A stretch of DNA of 64,000 bases, from contig NZ_JABBXA010000021.1 of assembly GCF_014161445.1 (NCBI RefSeq), positions 109,929 through 173,928 on the forward strand, in the 5' to 3' direction. Position numbers and translations under genes: made by a program. The notes under the pieces were generated by a model. The model did no database searches. It had not been told where the DNA came from and saw nothing but the letters and a program-made list of their open reading frames with translations. Each line of letters starts with the position of its first letter. The first letter of the stretch is position 1. This document shows positions 33,952 through 41,690 of the stretch, one piece after another. Origin of the DNA: Microbispora sp. H13382 (GTDB lineage: Bacteria > Actinomycetota > Actinomycetes > Streptosporangiales > Streptosporangiaceae).

Positions 33952-34707
33952 GTGACGGAATCCCCGTCGGTGCATCACGAGTCCCCGATCTATCGCCGCA
34001 TCGCCGACAGGCTGCGCGATCAGATCCTGTCCGGAGCACTCGGTGACGGCGACCGGCTACCGGGTGAGAACGCGCTCATGAAGGAGCACGGCGTCGCCCG
34101 GGCCACGGCACGGCAGGCGCTCGCCGTACTGATCAACGAAGGGCTCGCCGTGCCGAAGCGGGGATCAGGCGTCTACGTGCGGCTGTTCCGCCCCATCCGC
34201 CGCCACGGGTCCCGCCGGCTCTCCCGCGAGCAGTGGGCCCGGGGCCTGGCCATCTGGGACTCCGACACCCGGGGCCGGTCGTACGCCGTGGACGAGGTGA
34301 GCATCCTGCGCGAGCCGGCGAGCGAGCAGGTCGCCCGCGTGCTCGGCGCGGGCGAGGTGTGGGTGCGCCGGCGCCGCTACTCCGTGGACGGCCGTCCCGT
34401 GCAGCTCGCGGCCTCCTGCTTTCCCGCCGATCTCGTGGAGGGCACGGCGATCGTCCTGCCCGACACCGGTCCCGGCGGGGTGTACGCCCGGCTGGGCGAG
34501 CTCGGCCGGGCCCCCGTCCACTTCAGCGAGGAGGTGCGGGCGCGGATGCCGTTGCCCGGCGAGGCCGAGTCGCTGAGCCTTCCCGCCGGCACCCCGGTGA
34601 TCTCCGTCACCCGGGTGGCCTTCGCGGAGGGAGGCGTGCCGGTCGAGGTCAACGAGATGATCCTGGACGCGGCGTCCTATGTACTCCAGTACGACTTCGA
34701 CGCCTAG
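33952..34707 (+). CDS. GntR family regulator, HutC subfamily
   Basis: A 251-residue regulator. The GntR wHTH spans residues 10-75 (IYRRIADRLRDQILSG, GDRLPGENALMKEHGVARATARQAL, GSGVYV) and the C-terminal UTRA effector domain covers about 95-245, ending VNEMILDAASYVLQYDF. HutC-type proteins repress metabolic or plasmid genes until a small ligand binds. GTG 33952 is the start, with a weak purine stretch before it. TCTCTRGAGA palindromes flank it on both sides, suggesting that it controls itself and the next small gene. Confidence 0.92.
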   Translation: MTESPSVHHESPIYRRIADRLRDQILSGALGDGDRLPGENALMKEHGVARATARQALAVLINEGLAVPKRGSGVYVRLFRPIRRHGSRRLSREQWARGLAIWDSDTRGRSYAVDEVSILREPASEQVARVLGAGEVWVRRRRYSVDGRPVQLAASCFPADLVEGTAIVLPDTGPGGVYARLGELGRAPVHFSEEVRARMPLPGEAESLSLPAGTPVISVTRVAFAEGGVPVEVNEMILDAASYVLQYDFDA

Positions 34708-34721
34708 GTCAAGAGGCAACG

Positions 34722-34759
34722 TTGACCTGACCATCCCGATCATTGATTTCTCTAGAGAT
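34722..34759 (+). promoter_or_regulatory. Promoter and candidate GntR operator 2 before the 70-aa gene
   Basis: TTGACC (34722-34727) is followed 17 bp later by GATTTC as a poor -10, and the perfect palindrome TCTCTAGAGA (34749-34758) overlaps the start-site region. Repression by the upstream GntR protein would fit. Confidence 0.45.
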
Positions 34760-34821
34760 GTCCCGCACCTTGAGGAGGAGACGTCAAGAACACCGGGCAC
34801 ACGGCGAGGGAAGGTGTACGG

Positions 34822-35034
34822 ATGTCCTTTGACCGACGCCTCGCCGAGATCGCCCGGGAGTTTCCGGAGTGGACGATCTGGCGGAGCGACGCGGGCCGGT
34901 GGTGGGCGACCCGGCACCACCCGCTCACCTCGGCGCAGCGGGCGGCGGGATGCGCGATGACCGTCGACGCCGACGAGGCCGACGGGCTGCGTGAGCTGCT
35001 GCGCGAGCAGGAGACCCGCACCGCCGATCCATGA
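34822..35034 (+). CDS. Small conserved-type hypothetical protein (70 aa)
   Basis: A 70-residue protein with a basic, Trp-rich first half (EFPEWTIWRSDAGRWWATRHHPL) and an acidic C-terminal helix (DADEADGLRELLREQE). I do not know its function. Small proteins of this type commonly follow HutC-type regulators in filamentous actinomycetes. GGGAAGG precedes ATG 34822 and a perfect hairpin follows the stop, so it is a complete small transcription unit. Confidence 0.7.
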   Translation: MSFDRRLAEIAREFPEWTIWRSDAGRWWATRHHPLTSAQRAAGCAMTVDADEADGLRELLREQETRTADP

Positions 35035-35036
35035 GC

Positions 35037-35075
35037 GCGGAAGCCCCCGACCCGATCGGGGGCGGGGGCTTCCGC
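35037..35075 (+). terminator. Terminator hairpin after the 70-aa gene
   Basis: GCGGAAGCCCCCG (35037-35049) pairs perfectly with CGGGGGCTTCCGC (35063-35075). There is no T-run. It separates the small gene from the convergent DivIVA-type gene. Confidence 0.7.
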
Positions 35076-35151
35076 TACCAGTCCTTCACCCGGCGCGGCC
35101 GGGCCCAGGTCGCGCGGCCGGGCCCAGGTCGCGCGGCTGAGGTCGCGCGGC

Positions 35152-36252
35152 TCAGTTGCCGGCGACCGACTGCCCGTCCGGCAGGGCACGCCGCACGCGG
35201 CCGAGGTTGACGTCGGTGTCCTCGGGCGAGGACACCACGACGTGACCGTCCTGGTCGCGTCCGTCGTCCACGATCAGAACCGCGTCGTCCTCGTCGTCCG
35301 CCCGTCCCTGACCGGCGGCGTCCTCGGGGTGCGCCTCCTGCCCGGACGGCGCGGCCTCCAGTGCCTGCCTCTGGTCGTCGCCCGGCTCGTACTGCTGGTC
35401 GTACTGCTGGTCCGGCGCGCCCGCGGCGATGGCGTGCACCTGCGGCGCGGGCGGCAGCACGGCGGCCTCGTCGATCACCGGTCCCGCCGCGGTCTCACGC
35501 TGCATCAGGTCGCCGAGCACCGAGCCGATCTCGTTGAGCCGCCGCACGACCTCCGCGTGGGTGTCGGTGAGGTAGGCCACCCGGCGGCCGGTGTGCTCGT
35601 CCAGCGCGTTCACGCGCTGCTGCGCCGCCGCCAGCATGGCCTCGGCCTGCCCGTGCGCCTCGGCGAGCACCCGCTCCGCCTCCATCCGGGCGGCGGTGAG
35701 CTGCCGCTCGCCCTCGGCGCGGGCGGTGCGCAGGATCTCCTCCGCCTCCGCGCGTGCCGTGCCAAGCGTCTCCTCCGCGTTCGCGCCCGCCTGCGCCAGC
35801 AGCCGGTCCGCCGTGGAGGTGGCGTCGGCGACGCGGCGCTCGGCCTCGTCCTGGGCGGCGGTCCTGATCGCGTCGGCCTGCTCGCGCGCCGACGTCACCA
35901 GCCGCTCGGCCTCGGCCGCCGAGGTCTCGCGCAGCCTCCTGGCCTCCGCCTCGGACGCCTCCTTGTTGGCGGTCGCCTCCTCCTGCGCCAGCTTGAGTAT
36001 CTGGCTGAGCCGCTCACCCAGCTCGTCGGGGTTCTGCGGCGACTCCGCCATCCTCCGCCGCGCCTCGGCCAGCTCCAGCCGGCTCTGCTCCGCCTGGTCG
36101 ATCGTGCGCGCGAGCCGTTCCTCCAGGTCCCGGATCTGGTTGCGGGTCCGGACCATGTAGTCGTGGACCTGCCTGCGGCTGTACCCACGCATCACGACTT
36201 CGAAGGAGTCGTCACTCATGAGGTCGGGAAAGTTGTCGGTCTGATTCGTCAT
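35152..36252 (-). CDS. DivIVA-domain coiled-coil protein
   Basis: A 366-residue protein. Residues 14-60 form a DivIVA-type N-terminal domain (FEVVMRGYSRRQVHDYMVRTRNQI), followed by about 190 residues of Ala/Glu/Arg-rich coiled coil with the AEAERL/ARAEAEE pattern, then a Gln/Asp/Glu-rich disordered tail. Such proteins act in polar growth or as cytoskeletal scaffolds in filamentous actinobacteria and are sometimes annotated as cellulose-binding protein. A DQQYDQQYEP repeat occurs in the tail. Single gene, divergent from the gamma-carbonic anhydrase gene. Confidence 0.85.
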   Translation of the reverse strand: MTNQTDNFPDLMSDDSFEVVMRGYSRRQVHDYMVRTRNQIRDLEERLARTIDQAEQSRLELAEARRRMAESPQNPDELGERLSQILKLAQEEATANKEASEAEARRLRETSAAEAERLVTSAREQADAIRTAAQDEAERRVADATSTADRLLAQAGANAEETLGTARAEAEEILRTARAEGERQLTAARMEAERVLAEAHGQAEAMLAAAQQRVNALDEHTGRRVAYLTDTHAEVVRRLNEIGSVLGDLMQRETAAGPVIDEAAVLPPAPQVHAIAAGAPDQQYDQQYEPGDDQRQALEAAPSGQEAHPEDAAGQGRADDEDDAVLIVDDGRDQDGHVVVSSPEDTDVNLGRVRRALPDGQSVAGN

Positions 36253-36405
36253 GAGAAACCCTGGGGTTGGAGATAACGACGGTAACGCAGCCAGGACACG
36301 ACTTTCCTGCTATCCGTCGCACATCGCAACCTGAACGCCACAGGCGCCGGGCAGAACACGGGGCGTCGCACCGAACCCGGACGGGCCGCATGGGATCATG
36401 GCGGC

Positions 36406-36936
36406 ATGCCGTACATAGTGGACCTGGACGACGACGCCGCGCCGATCATCCATCCCGAGGCATGGGTGGCCCCGGGGGCGGTGGTCGTCGGGAGAGTGCG
36501 GCTCGGGCGCGGCGCGAACGTCTGGTACGGCTCTGTGCTGCGCGGCGACGACGAGCGCATCGAGGTCGGCGACGAGGTCAACATCCAGGACCTGTGCTGT
36601 CTGCACGCCGATCCCGGCGAGCCGGCGATCCTGGAGGACCGGGTGAGCCTCGGCCACCGGGCGATGGTGCACGGCGCGCGCGTGGAGACCGGCGCGCTCG
36701 TGGGCATCGGCGCGGTCGTGCTCGGCGGGGCGGTCGTCGGGGCCGGTTCCCTGATCGCCGCGGGGGCCGTCGTGCCGCCCGGCCGCCGCGTCCCGGCGGG
36801 CGTGCTGGTCGCGGGCGTGCCGGGCAAGGTCGTCCGTGAGCTCACCGACGACGATCGCGCCTCCTTCGCGCGTACGCCGGACAACTACCTCGCCAAGGCC
36901 CGCCGTCACGCCGCGGCCTCGGTTCGGTCCCGATGA
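36406..36936 (+). CDS. Gamma-class carbonic anhydrase family protein
   Basis: A 176-residue left-handed beta-helix protein with hexapeptide repeats. The three zinc ligands of the gamma class can be placed at CCLHADPG, LGHRAMVHGA (two His), in the right order. It may hydrate CO2 or, as many homologues (PaaY/YrdA-like), have another role. The last 95 bp overlap the convergent endonuclease-family gene on the other strand. Start ATG 36406 comes directly after a GGCGGC stretch with little ribosome-binding signal. Confidence 0.88.
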   Translation: MPYIVDLDDDAAPIIHPEAWVAPGAVVVGRVRLGRGANVWYGSVLRGDDERIEVGDEVNIQDLCCLHADPGEPAILEDRVSLGHRAMVHGARVETGALVGIGAVVLGGAVVGAGSLIAAGAVVPPGRRVPAGVLVAGVPGKVVRELTDDDRASFARTPDNYLAKARRHAAASVRSR

Positions 36937-37819
36937 GCGTGCCGGCCAGCGCCAGGTGGTCCGACAGCTCCGGGTCGGTCCTGATGACCTCGGCTCCACC
37001 CGGCCGGTAGTCGGCCTCGGTCGCGAATATGTAGTCGATCTTCCGGCCGCCGCGCGTGGTCGGTTCGCCGCCGCGGCGCGCGAGCCCGCACGACTCGGCG
37101 TCGGCCTCGACGTAGCCGCCGTCGCCCAGGCCCATGCCGTACACGCCGGTGAGCTGGTCGTGGCCGGGCTCGCGGTTGAAGTCGCCGGTGAGGATGACCG
37201 GCGCGCCGCCGGCGTACCGCGCCACCAGTCCGGTGACCTGCCGCGGGGTCTCGGTGTCGGAGATGTGGGTCACGCAGCAGACCGAGCGGCGCGGGCCGAC
37301 CCGTCCCGTGGCGCACAGCAGGCCGCGCGGGTGGATCGTCTCACCGGGCACGGCCGGGGCGTGGTCGGCGCGCAGCAGCCGCCGCAGCGGCGGGCCCTCG
37401 ACGCCGTTCTTCAGCGCCAGCGCCATGCCGAAGGTCCTGCCGTCCGGCGGCGCCGTGTCCGGGGTGAGGTCGCTCCACAACGTGCGGCACCGGTCCTCGC
37501 GGCCCGGCCCGCCACCCTTGGCGTAGCCGTACCAGACCAGGCGGTAGCCGGGCAGCTCACGCCGGAGCAGGCCCACCTGCGCGTAGCACATCTCGGTGAA
37601 GGAGGCGACGTCCACGTCCCTCGACCGGATCAGCGCGGAGACCTGGCCGGCCCAGGTCCTGCGGCGCTGCGGCGTCAGGTCGCGTACGCAGGTGCCGGCG
37701 CTGTTGCCCGCCGCGCAGACGTTGTAGGTGAGCACGCTCACCCGGTAGGTGTCGGCTGCCGGCGGAAGACCGGCCACCGCAAGCGCCACAATTGCCGCTC
37801 CTGCCACATACGCCCCCAT
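36842..37819 (-). CDS. Secreted endonuclease/exonuclease/phosphatase family protein
   Basis: A 325-residue protein with an N-terminal hydrophobic signal (YVAGAAIVALAVAGLPPAA). EEP-fold motifs follow: VSVLTYNVCA (metal Asn), VASFTEM, PVILTGDFNREPG and the C-terminal ELSDHLAL with the catalytic Asp-His. It should hydrolyse phosphodiesters (DNase, sphingomyelinase-like or inositol phosphatase) outside the cell. The C-terminal tail is Arg-rich and overlaps the gamma-carbonic anhydrase gene by 95 bp, tail to tail. It is followed upstream by the PIG-V-like gene, 25 bp away, in the same direction. Confidence 0.85.
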   Translation of the reverse strand: MGAYVAGAAIVALAVAGLPPAADTYRVSVLTYNVCAAGNSAGTCVRDLTPQRRRTWAGQVSALIRSRDVDVASFTEMCYAQVGLLRRELPGYRLVWYGYAKGGGPGREDRCRTLWSDLTPDTAPPDGRTFGMALALKNGVEGPPLRRLLRADHAPAVPGETIHPRGLLCATGRVGPRRSVCCVTHISDTETPRQVTGLVARYAGGAPVILTGDFNREPGHDQLTGVYGMGLGDGGYVEADAESCGLARRGGEPTTRGGRKIDYIFATEADYRPGGAEVIRTDPELSDHLALAGTLIGTEPRPRRDGGPWRGSCPAYARRRRDRRR

Positions 37820-37844
37820 ACATGGAGAAGCTAGTCAGCAGCGA

Positions 37845-39095
37845 TCAACCCACCCAGGCGCCTGTGGTGAAATTTCCGACATTGATTGCCATCACCGGCG
37901 CGGCGACCGCGATGTAGGCCATGAACATCCAGGGCCTTCGGCTGCCGGCGACGCCCACGGAGATGTAGAGCGGCCACCACAGCAGCGAGGCCCGGCCCAC
38001 CGACATGTAGAACGACGACATCGCCAGCAGCGCCACCGCCTGCGGCGCCAGGTAGGCGAAGTCGGCCCACCTGCGCCGGACCAGCCGCGCGAGGATCAGC
38101 ACGACCAGCACGATCGCCGCGATGATCTCCTCGCGGTACGACGTCGTCAGGAAGGGCTCGTCGATCGACCTGTGCCAGGTGTTGATGAACACGTTCCAGG
38201 GCGCCTCGGGGTAGCGGCCCCAATACTGCGCCTCCGCCGCCTTCCAGGCCATCAGGTCGCCCGTGCGGTGCCAGAGATAGAGCATGTACGCCAGCACCGG
38301 CACGCCCGGCAACGCCAGCCACGGCGCCTTCCGCCACCCCTTCGGGGCACGCAGCCCGTCGCGCGAGACGAGGAACTGCACGGCCAGCCCGAGGGCGAGG
38401 AAGAGCCCGGAGATGCGGATGGACGACGCGAAGGCGGCGCAGACGGCGGCCGCCTCCCACCGGCCCTGGCGCGCCAGCAGCCACGCGGGGATGGCCAGCG
38501 CGAGGAACAGCGCCTCCGTGTAGCCGGCGAGCAGGAACACCGCGAACGGGCTGCAGAAGAACGCCAGCACGGTCCAGTGGCCGCTGCCCTCCCGGTACGA
38601 CTCGCTCAGCCGCGACAGCGCCACCGCCACGACGGCGCTCGCGACGAACGAGATCAGGACGAGGGCGAGCCTCAGGTCCGGGATGACCACCTGCACGGCG
38701 CGCAGCAGCAGCGGCAGACCCGGGAAGAACGCGACGAGCCGCGGCGAGTCCTGGTCCTCCGGCCGGCCGTCGTAGCCGTACCGCGCGATGTCCATGAAGT
38801 TGTAGGAGTCGTACCGGTTGAACCGGTCGAGGATCGGGTCCTCCGTACGGCCGGGCGCCGCGAGTATCAGATAGATGTAGCAGGCGATCTGCCAGAAGAA
38901 CCAGATCAGCAGGGCCGTGCGGTCGCTCGGCCGGCCGAGCCACCACACCGCCCGCCATGTCCGGCCCGAGTGCGGCCCCGCCTGCTCGCCGGTCGCCGTG
39001 CCGCCAGAGCTGTCCACGGACGTCATCTTCTCCGATGCCTCGTCCGCGCCCTGCTCCCGGGCGGTCCCGGCCTGCTGGATCTCCGTCACGAGCAC
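37845..39095 (-). CDS. Membrane glycosyltransferase, PIG-V-like (GT-C type)
   Basis: A 416-residue protein with 10-12 membrane helices. After a polar N-terminus and the first helix (ALLIWFFWQIACYIYLILAA) comes RFNRYDSYNFMDIARYGYDG, the acidic-loop motif of PIG-V/GT-C mannosyltransferases (the WDsxwYxxIAxxGY pattern with Trp replaced). The GT-C fold transfers a sugar from a lipid-linked donor to an extracytoplasmic acceptor. GTG 39095 or GTG 39089 is the start; a downstream Met is possible. The Asp in the motif is conserved, so activity is plausible; the acceptor is unknown. Confidence 0.75.
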   Translation of the reverse strand: MLVTEIQQAGTAREQGADEASEKMTSVDSSGGTATGEQAGPHSGRTWRAVWWLGRPSDRTALLIWFFWQIACYIYLILAAPGRTEDPILDRFNRYDSYNFMDIARYGYDGRPEDQDSPRLVAFFPGLPLLLRAVQVVIPDLRLALVLISFVASAVVAVALSRLSESYREGSGHWTVLAFFCSPFAVFLLAGYTEALFLALAIPAWLLARQGRWEAAAVCAAFASSIRISGLFLALGLAVQFLVSRDGLRAPKGWRKAPWLALPGVPVLAYMLYLWHRTGDLMAWKAAEAQYWGRYPEAPWNVFINTWHRSIDEPFLTTSYREEIIAAIVLVVLILARLVRRRWADFAYLAPQAVALLAMSSFYMSVGRASLLWWPLYISVGVAGSRRPWMFMAYIAVAAPVMAINVGNFTTGAWVG

Positions 39096-39419
39096 CTATG
39101 GAATACGCCACGGCAGTTCATGCCAAGTGGCGGGCGCCCCCGAGATACGTCGCAATCCCGGGAAATACGGATATGTGCTGCTCAACGCCTCCCGGCCCGT
39201 GAAACTTTCACCGTCCGGCCTCCCGGGCGCGACGGGCTCCCGCCGCCTGCCGGACCGGCGAGCTACCATCGGAGCCAGCGAGGGGACCGCCGGAGATCGT
39301 CCCGGCAATCGGGTGCCCCGGAGGGGCATCGGCCGGGGTTCGGCCATCGCCCACTCCGGCCGCCTCGACCGGACAGGCGAGAAGCCGTCCTCTCCAGAGG
39401 ACGGAGGAGTCACTGCCGC

Positions 39420-40865
39420 GTGTACTGGGATGGATTCACGGCGATGGAGCGCGACGTGCGCGCCGTCGTCGGCGACCCCCGGTGGACGCTGCTCCCCCCG
39501 CTCGCACGGGCGCACACCCTGACCCAGCGGGCGCTGGTCACCCCGGACGGCGTCCGGTGGCTGTTCGGCGCGCACGCCCGCTGGTATCGCCTGGACCGCG
39601 TCGACGGCCGCTGGCACCTGTCGGCGCCGCCGCTGCACCCGGCCGTCCGTACCGCCGCCCGGCCGCACCCGCCGGACGTCGCGATCCCGCCGGCGCTGAT
39701 CCCCACCGGTCCCGACTTCGCGTACGACCGCGGGTCCACCCAGGCGTTCGTCGGCCCGGACGTGCCGCACGAGATCACCGAACGGCTCCGCGCGCTGCTC
39801 CTGGCCCACCGCGGGCTGCGCCGGGAGGACTTCCCCCTCAGCGGCAGCGTCTACCGGGAGATCTTCGCCCGCGACGTGGCCGCGACGGTGGCGGCCGTGT
39901 GGGGCACGATCATGTGGTGCGCCTACGCGCCCGCCTTCGACGGCAACGAGGTCATGCTGTCGATGTTCGGCGAGTTCCTGGCCCGGCCCCTGCCCGGGGA
40001 CGACTGGGTGCGCTGGCTGCCCATGGGGTCACTCGACGCGCTCGTGGCCCTGTACGCCGAGCGGATGCGCTCCGGCGCGGGGGACGCGGGCCTGCGCCTC
40101 GCCGGGCTGATGGCCGAGACGGCCACGGTGCTGCGCGCCGACCCCCGGTTCCGGCCGCGGGCCGACGCGCTGATCGCGATGGCCGAGCCGCTGCTCACCA
40201 GCCCCTGGCTGGACCAGCACGCCATGCCCGGCGGCGCCGTACGGCAGGCCTGGCTGGCGCGCTGCCCGCCGCACCTCGTCCCCGCCACGCTCCCGGAGTG
40301 GGCGCCGGGCGAGCACTTCCGGCACACCCTGTACGACCTCGTCGAGGCCCTGGGCTACACGGCCGCCCGGGGGATGGATCCGAGGGCCGTGGCGGCCGCG
40401 CTGCTCGCCGCCGACGTGGCGGGCGTGTGCGGGGTGTCCGAACCGGCTTGGGCGGCGCCGGGCAGTTCGCCGACCGCGCAGGTGGTCACCGCGCTGTATC
40501 CGTGGATGGACGACGAACTCCGGCAGGCCCTCTATCTCGCGCTCACCGATCCCGCTCATCCGCTGCGAGGCTGCTGGCCGGCCGGCGGCGAACTGCCGCC
40601 GGGGCTGGTCCCGCCCGACCGGGAGACGGCCGCCGCCCTGCTCGGCTCCGCGTACGCGACCGGCCTGGCCTGGTGCGCCCTGACGGGCACGCCCGCGCCC
40701 ACCGTGGGCTTCCCGGTGTGCGCCGCGGTCGTGCAGTGCCTGATCCACCAGCGCGACGATCCGCGCCCGCAGGAGGCGGCGGAGCACAGGCGCGACCTGG
40801 AGGAGTCCGGGAGCTGGCTGTTCGAAACTTCTAATTCGGATATTTCGTCCTTACCTCCGCTTTAG
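39420..40865 (+). CDS. Uncharacterised protein (481 aa)
   Basis: I do not recognise a domain. The protein has no signal peptide, is Trp/Pro-rich (RWLFGAHARWYRLDRVDGRWHL) and has a middle part with AVWGTIMWCAYAPAFDG and a repeated-helix C-terminal half. Both GTG 39420 and ATG 39444 are in frame; GTG with GGAGGAG upstream is taken. The reading frame upstream is open for over 1.6 kb but is only the shadow of opposite genes. The C-terminal end (ETSNSDISSLPPL) is short of typical motifs. Confidence 0.65.
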   Translation: MYWDGFTAMERDVRAVVGDPRWTLLPPLARAHTLTQRALVTPDGVRWLFGAHARWYRLDRVDGRWHLSAPPLHPAVRTAARPHPPDVAIPPALIPTGPDFAYDRGSTQAFVGPDVPHEITERLRALLLAHRGLRREDFPLSGSVYREIFARDVAATVAAVWGTIMWCAYAPAFDGNEVMLSMFGEFLARPLPGDDWVRWLPMGSLDALVALYAERMRSGAGDAGLRLAGLMAETATVLRADPRFRPRADALIAMAEPLLTSPWLDQHAMPGGAVRQAWLARCPPHLVPATLPEWAPGEHFRHTLYDLVEALGYTAARGMDPRAVAAALLAADVAGVCGVSEPAWAAPGSSPTAQVVTALYPWMDDELRQALYLALTDPAHPLRGCWPAGGELPPGLVPPDRETAAALLGSAYATGLAWCALTGTPAPTVGFPVCAAVVQCLIHQRDDPRPQEAAEHRRDLEESGSWLFETSNSDISSLPPL

Positions 40866-41039
40866 CAATCCCTTCCCCGCATCACCGTCTTTTTCATCGA
40901 ATCGTGATCTCGGTATCGGGGAAATGGTCCCGGAGGGACGAGGGACGCCGGGCGGAATGGTCACGATGGGCCATGTCGCGGGAAGGTACCCGGACGTAAC
41001 CTCGGGATGGGTGTGGGCTGCGGAAGGAAGGACGACGCG

Positions 41040-41201
41040 GTGGGGCACGACGACCTGGACTCTCGGGTCCACGACCGTGTCGCGTTGGACGAGATCGCGC
41101 TCTACGCCGAGGTGCTGGAGGCCGTGAACATCACGGAGAACCGACTGACCTTGGAAGAGCTCGACAACGCGCTCGGATTGCGGACTTCGGCGAGCCGCTG
41201 A
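41040..41201 (+). CDS. Small hypothetical protein (53 aa)
   Basis: A 53-residue protein from GTG 41040, with GGAAGGAAGGA upstream. Most of it is an amphipathic helix pair (VALDEIALYAEVLEAVNI, LTLEELDNALGLR). No function is known to me. It ends in a clear hairpin at 41219-41252. A longer start at 41007 is possible. Confidence 0.6.
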   Translation: MGHDDLDSRVHDRVALDEIALYAEVLEAVNITENRLTLEELDNALGLRTSASR

Positions 41202-41218
41202 AGGCATTGAGAGCACGG

Positions 41219-41252
41219 ACCGTCCCGGGTACCCGATGGGACCCGGGACGGT
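41219..41252 (+). terminator. Intrinsic terminator after the 53-aa gene
   Basis: ACCGTCCCGGGT (41219-41230) pairs perfectly with ACCCGGGACGGT (41241-41252), loop of 10, followed by TGCTCAA. Also faces the csoR gene from the other side. Confidence 0.75.
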
Positions 41253-41281
41253 TGCTCAACCGGACGATCCGCTCAACCGAG

Positions 41282-41330
41282 GTGATCACTCACGGTGATC
41301 ACGAGCCGTTCTTCACAGGAGAGTGATCAC
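41282..41330. repeat. Three copies of the palindrome GTGATCAC
   Basis: GTGATCAC occurs at 41282-41289, 41295-41302 and 41323-41330; the third overlaps the csoR stop. Spacings are 13 and 28 bp. This may be a protein-binding cluster or chance palindromes; none is in a gene start. Confidence 0.6.
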
Positions 41331-41608
41331 GACCTGACGAGCCGGGCGATGGCCGCCGAGGCCTCCTTCACCTTCTCGCCCGCCTCCGGGCCTCCGCTCT
41401 TGACGGCATCGGCGACGCAATGGGCGATGTGGTCCTCAAGCAGGCCGAGCGCCACCGCCTGGAGAGCGCGGGTGGCCGCCGAGACCTGGGTGAGGATGTC
41501 GATGCAGTAGGCCTCCTCGTCCACCATCCGCTGCAGCCCCCGGATCTGTCCCTCGATCCGGCGCAGGCGGGTGAGGTAGGCCTGTTTGTCCCCGCTGTAC
41601 CCGTGCAT
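41327..41608 (-). CDS. csoR: Copper-sensing-type repressor, CsoR family
   Basis: A 93-residue four-helix protein of the DUF156/CsoR family. The Cu(I) ligands line up: Cys35 in AYCIDILTQ, His60 and Cys64 in EDHIAHC; helix 1 holds the conserved RLRRIEGQIRGL. Without copper it binds DNA; Cu(I) releases it. No copper chaperone or P-type ATPase gene lies nearby, which is unusual for csoR. A GATACC-N7-GGTATC inverted repeat precedes the gene and the divergent phosphatase. ATG 41608 is weakly supported by AGAT upstream. Confidence 0.88.
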   Translation of the reverse strand: MHGYSGDKQAYLTRLRRIEGQIRGLQRMVDEEAYCIDILTQVSAATRALQAVALGLLEDHIAHCVADAVKSGGPEAGEKVKEASAAIARLVRS

Positions 41609-41616
41609 CTTTCCAC

Positions 41617-41635
41617 GATACCCGTAACCGGTATC
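41617..41635. promoter_or_regulatory. Candidate CsoR operator
   Basis: GATACC (41617-41622) and GGTATC (41630-41635) form a perfect 6-bp inverted repeat with 7-bp spacer in the 82-bp gap between csoR and the divergent phosphatase gene. Confidence 0.5.
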
Positions 41636-41690
41636 CGGCGGGCGCCGCTCCGATCCGGCGGGTAGGGCAGGTGCTCCCGGGAATGCCTCC

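Noticed and set aside
41282..41330. CRISPR-like repeat cluster
   Set aside because: Only three 8-bp copies with unequal spacing; no spacers or cas genes.
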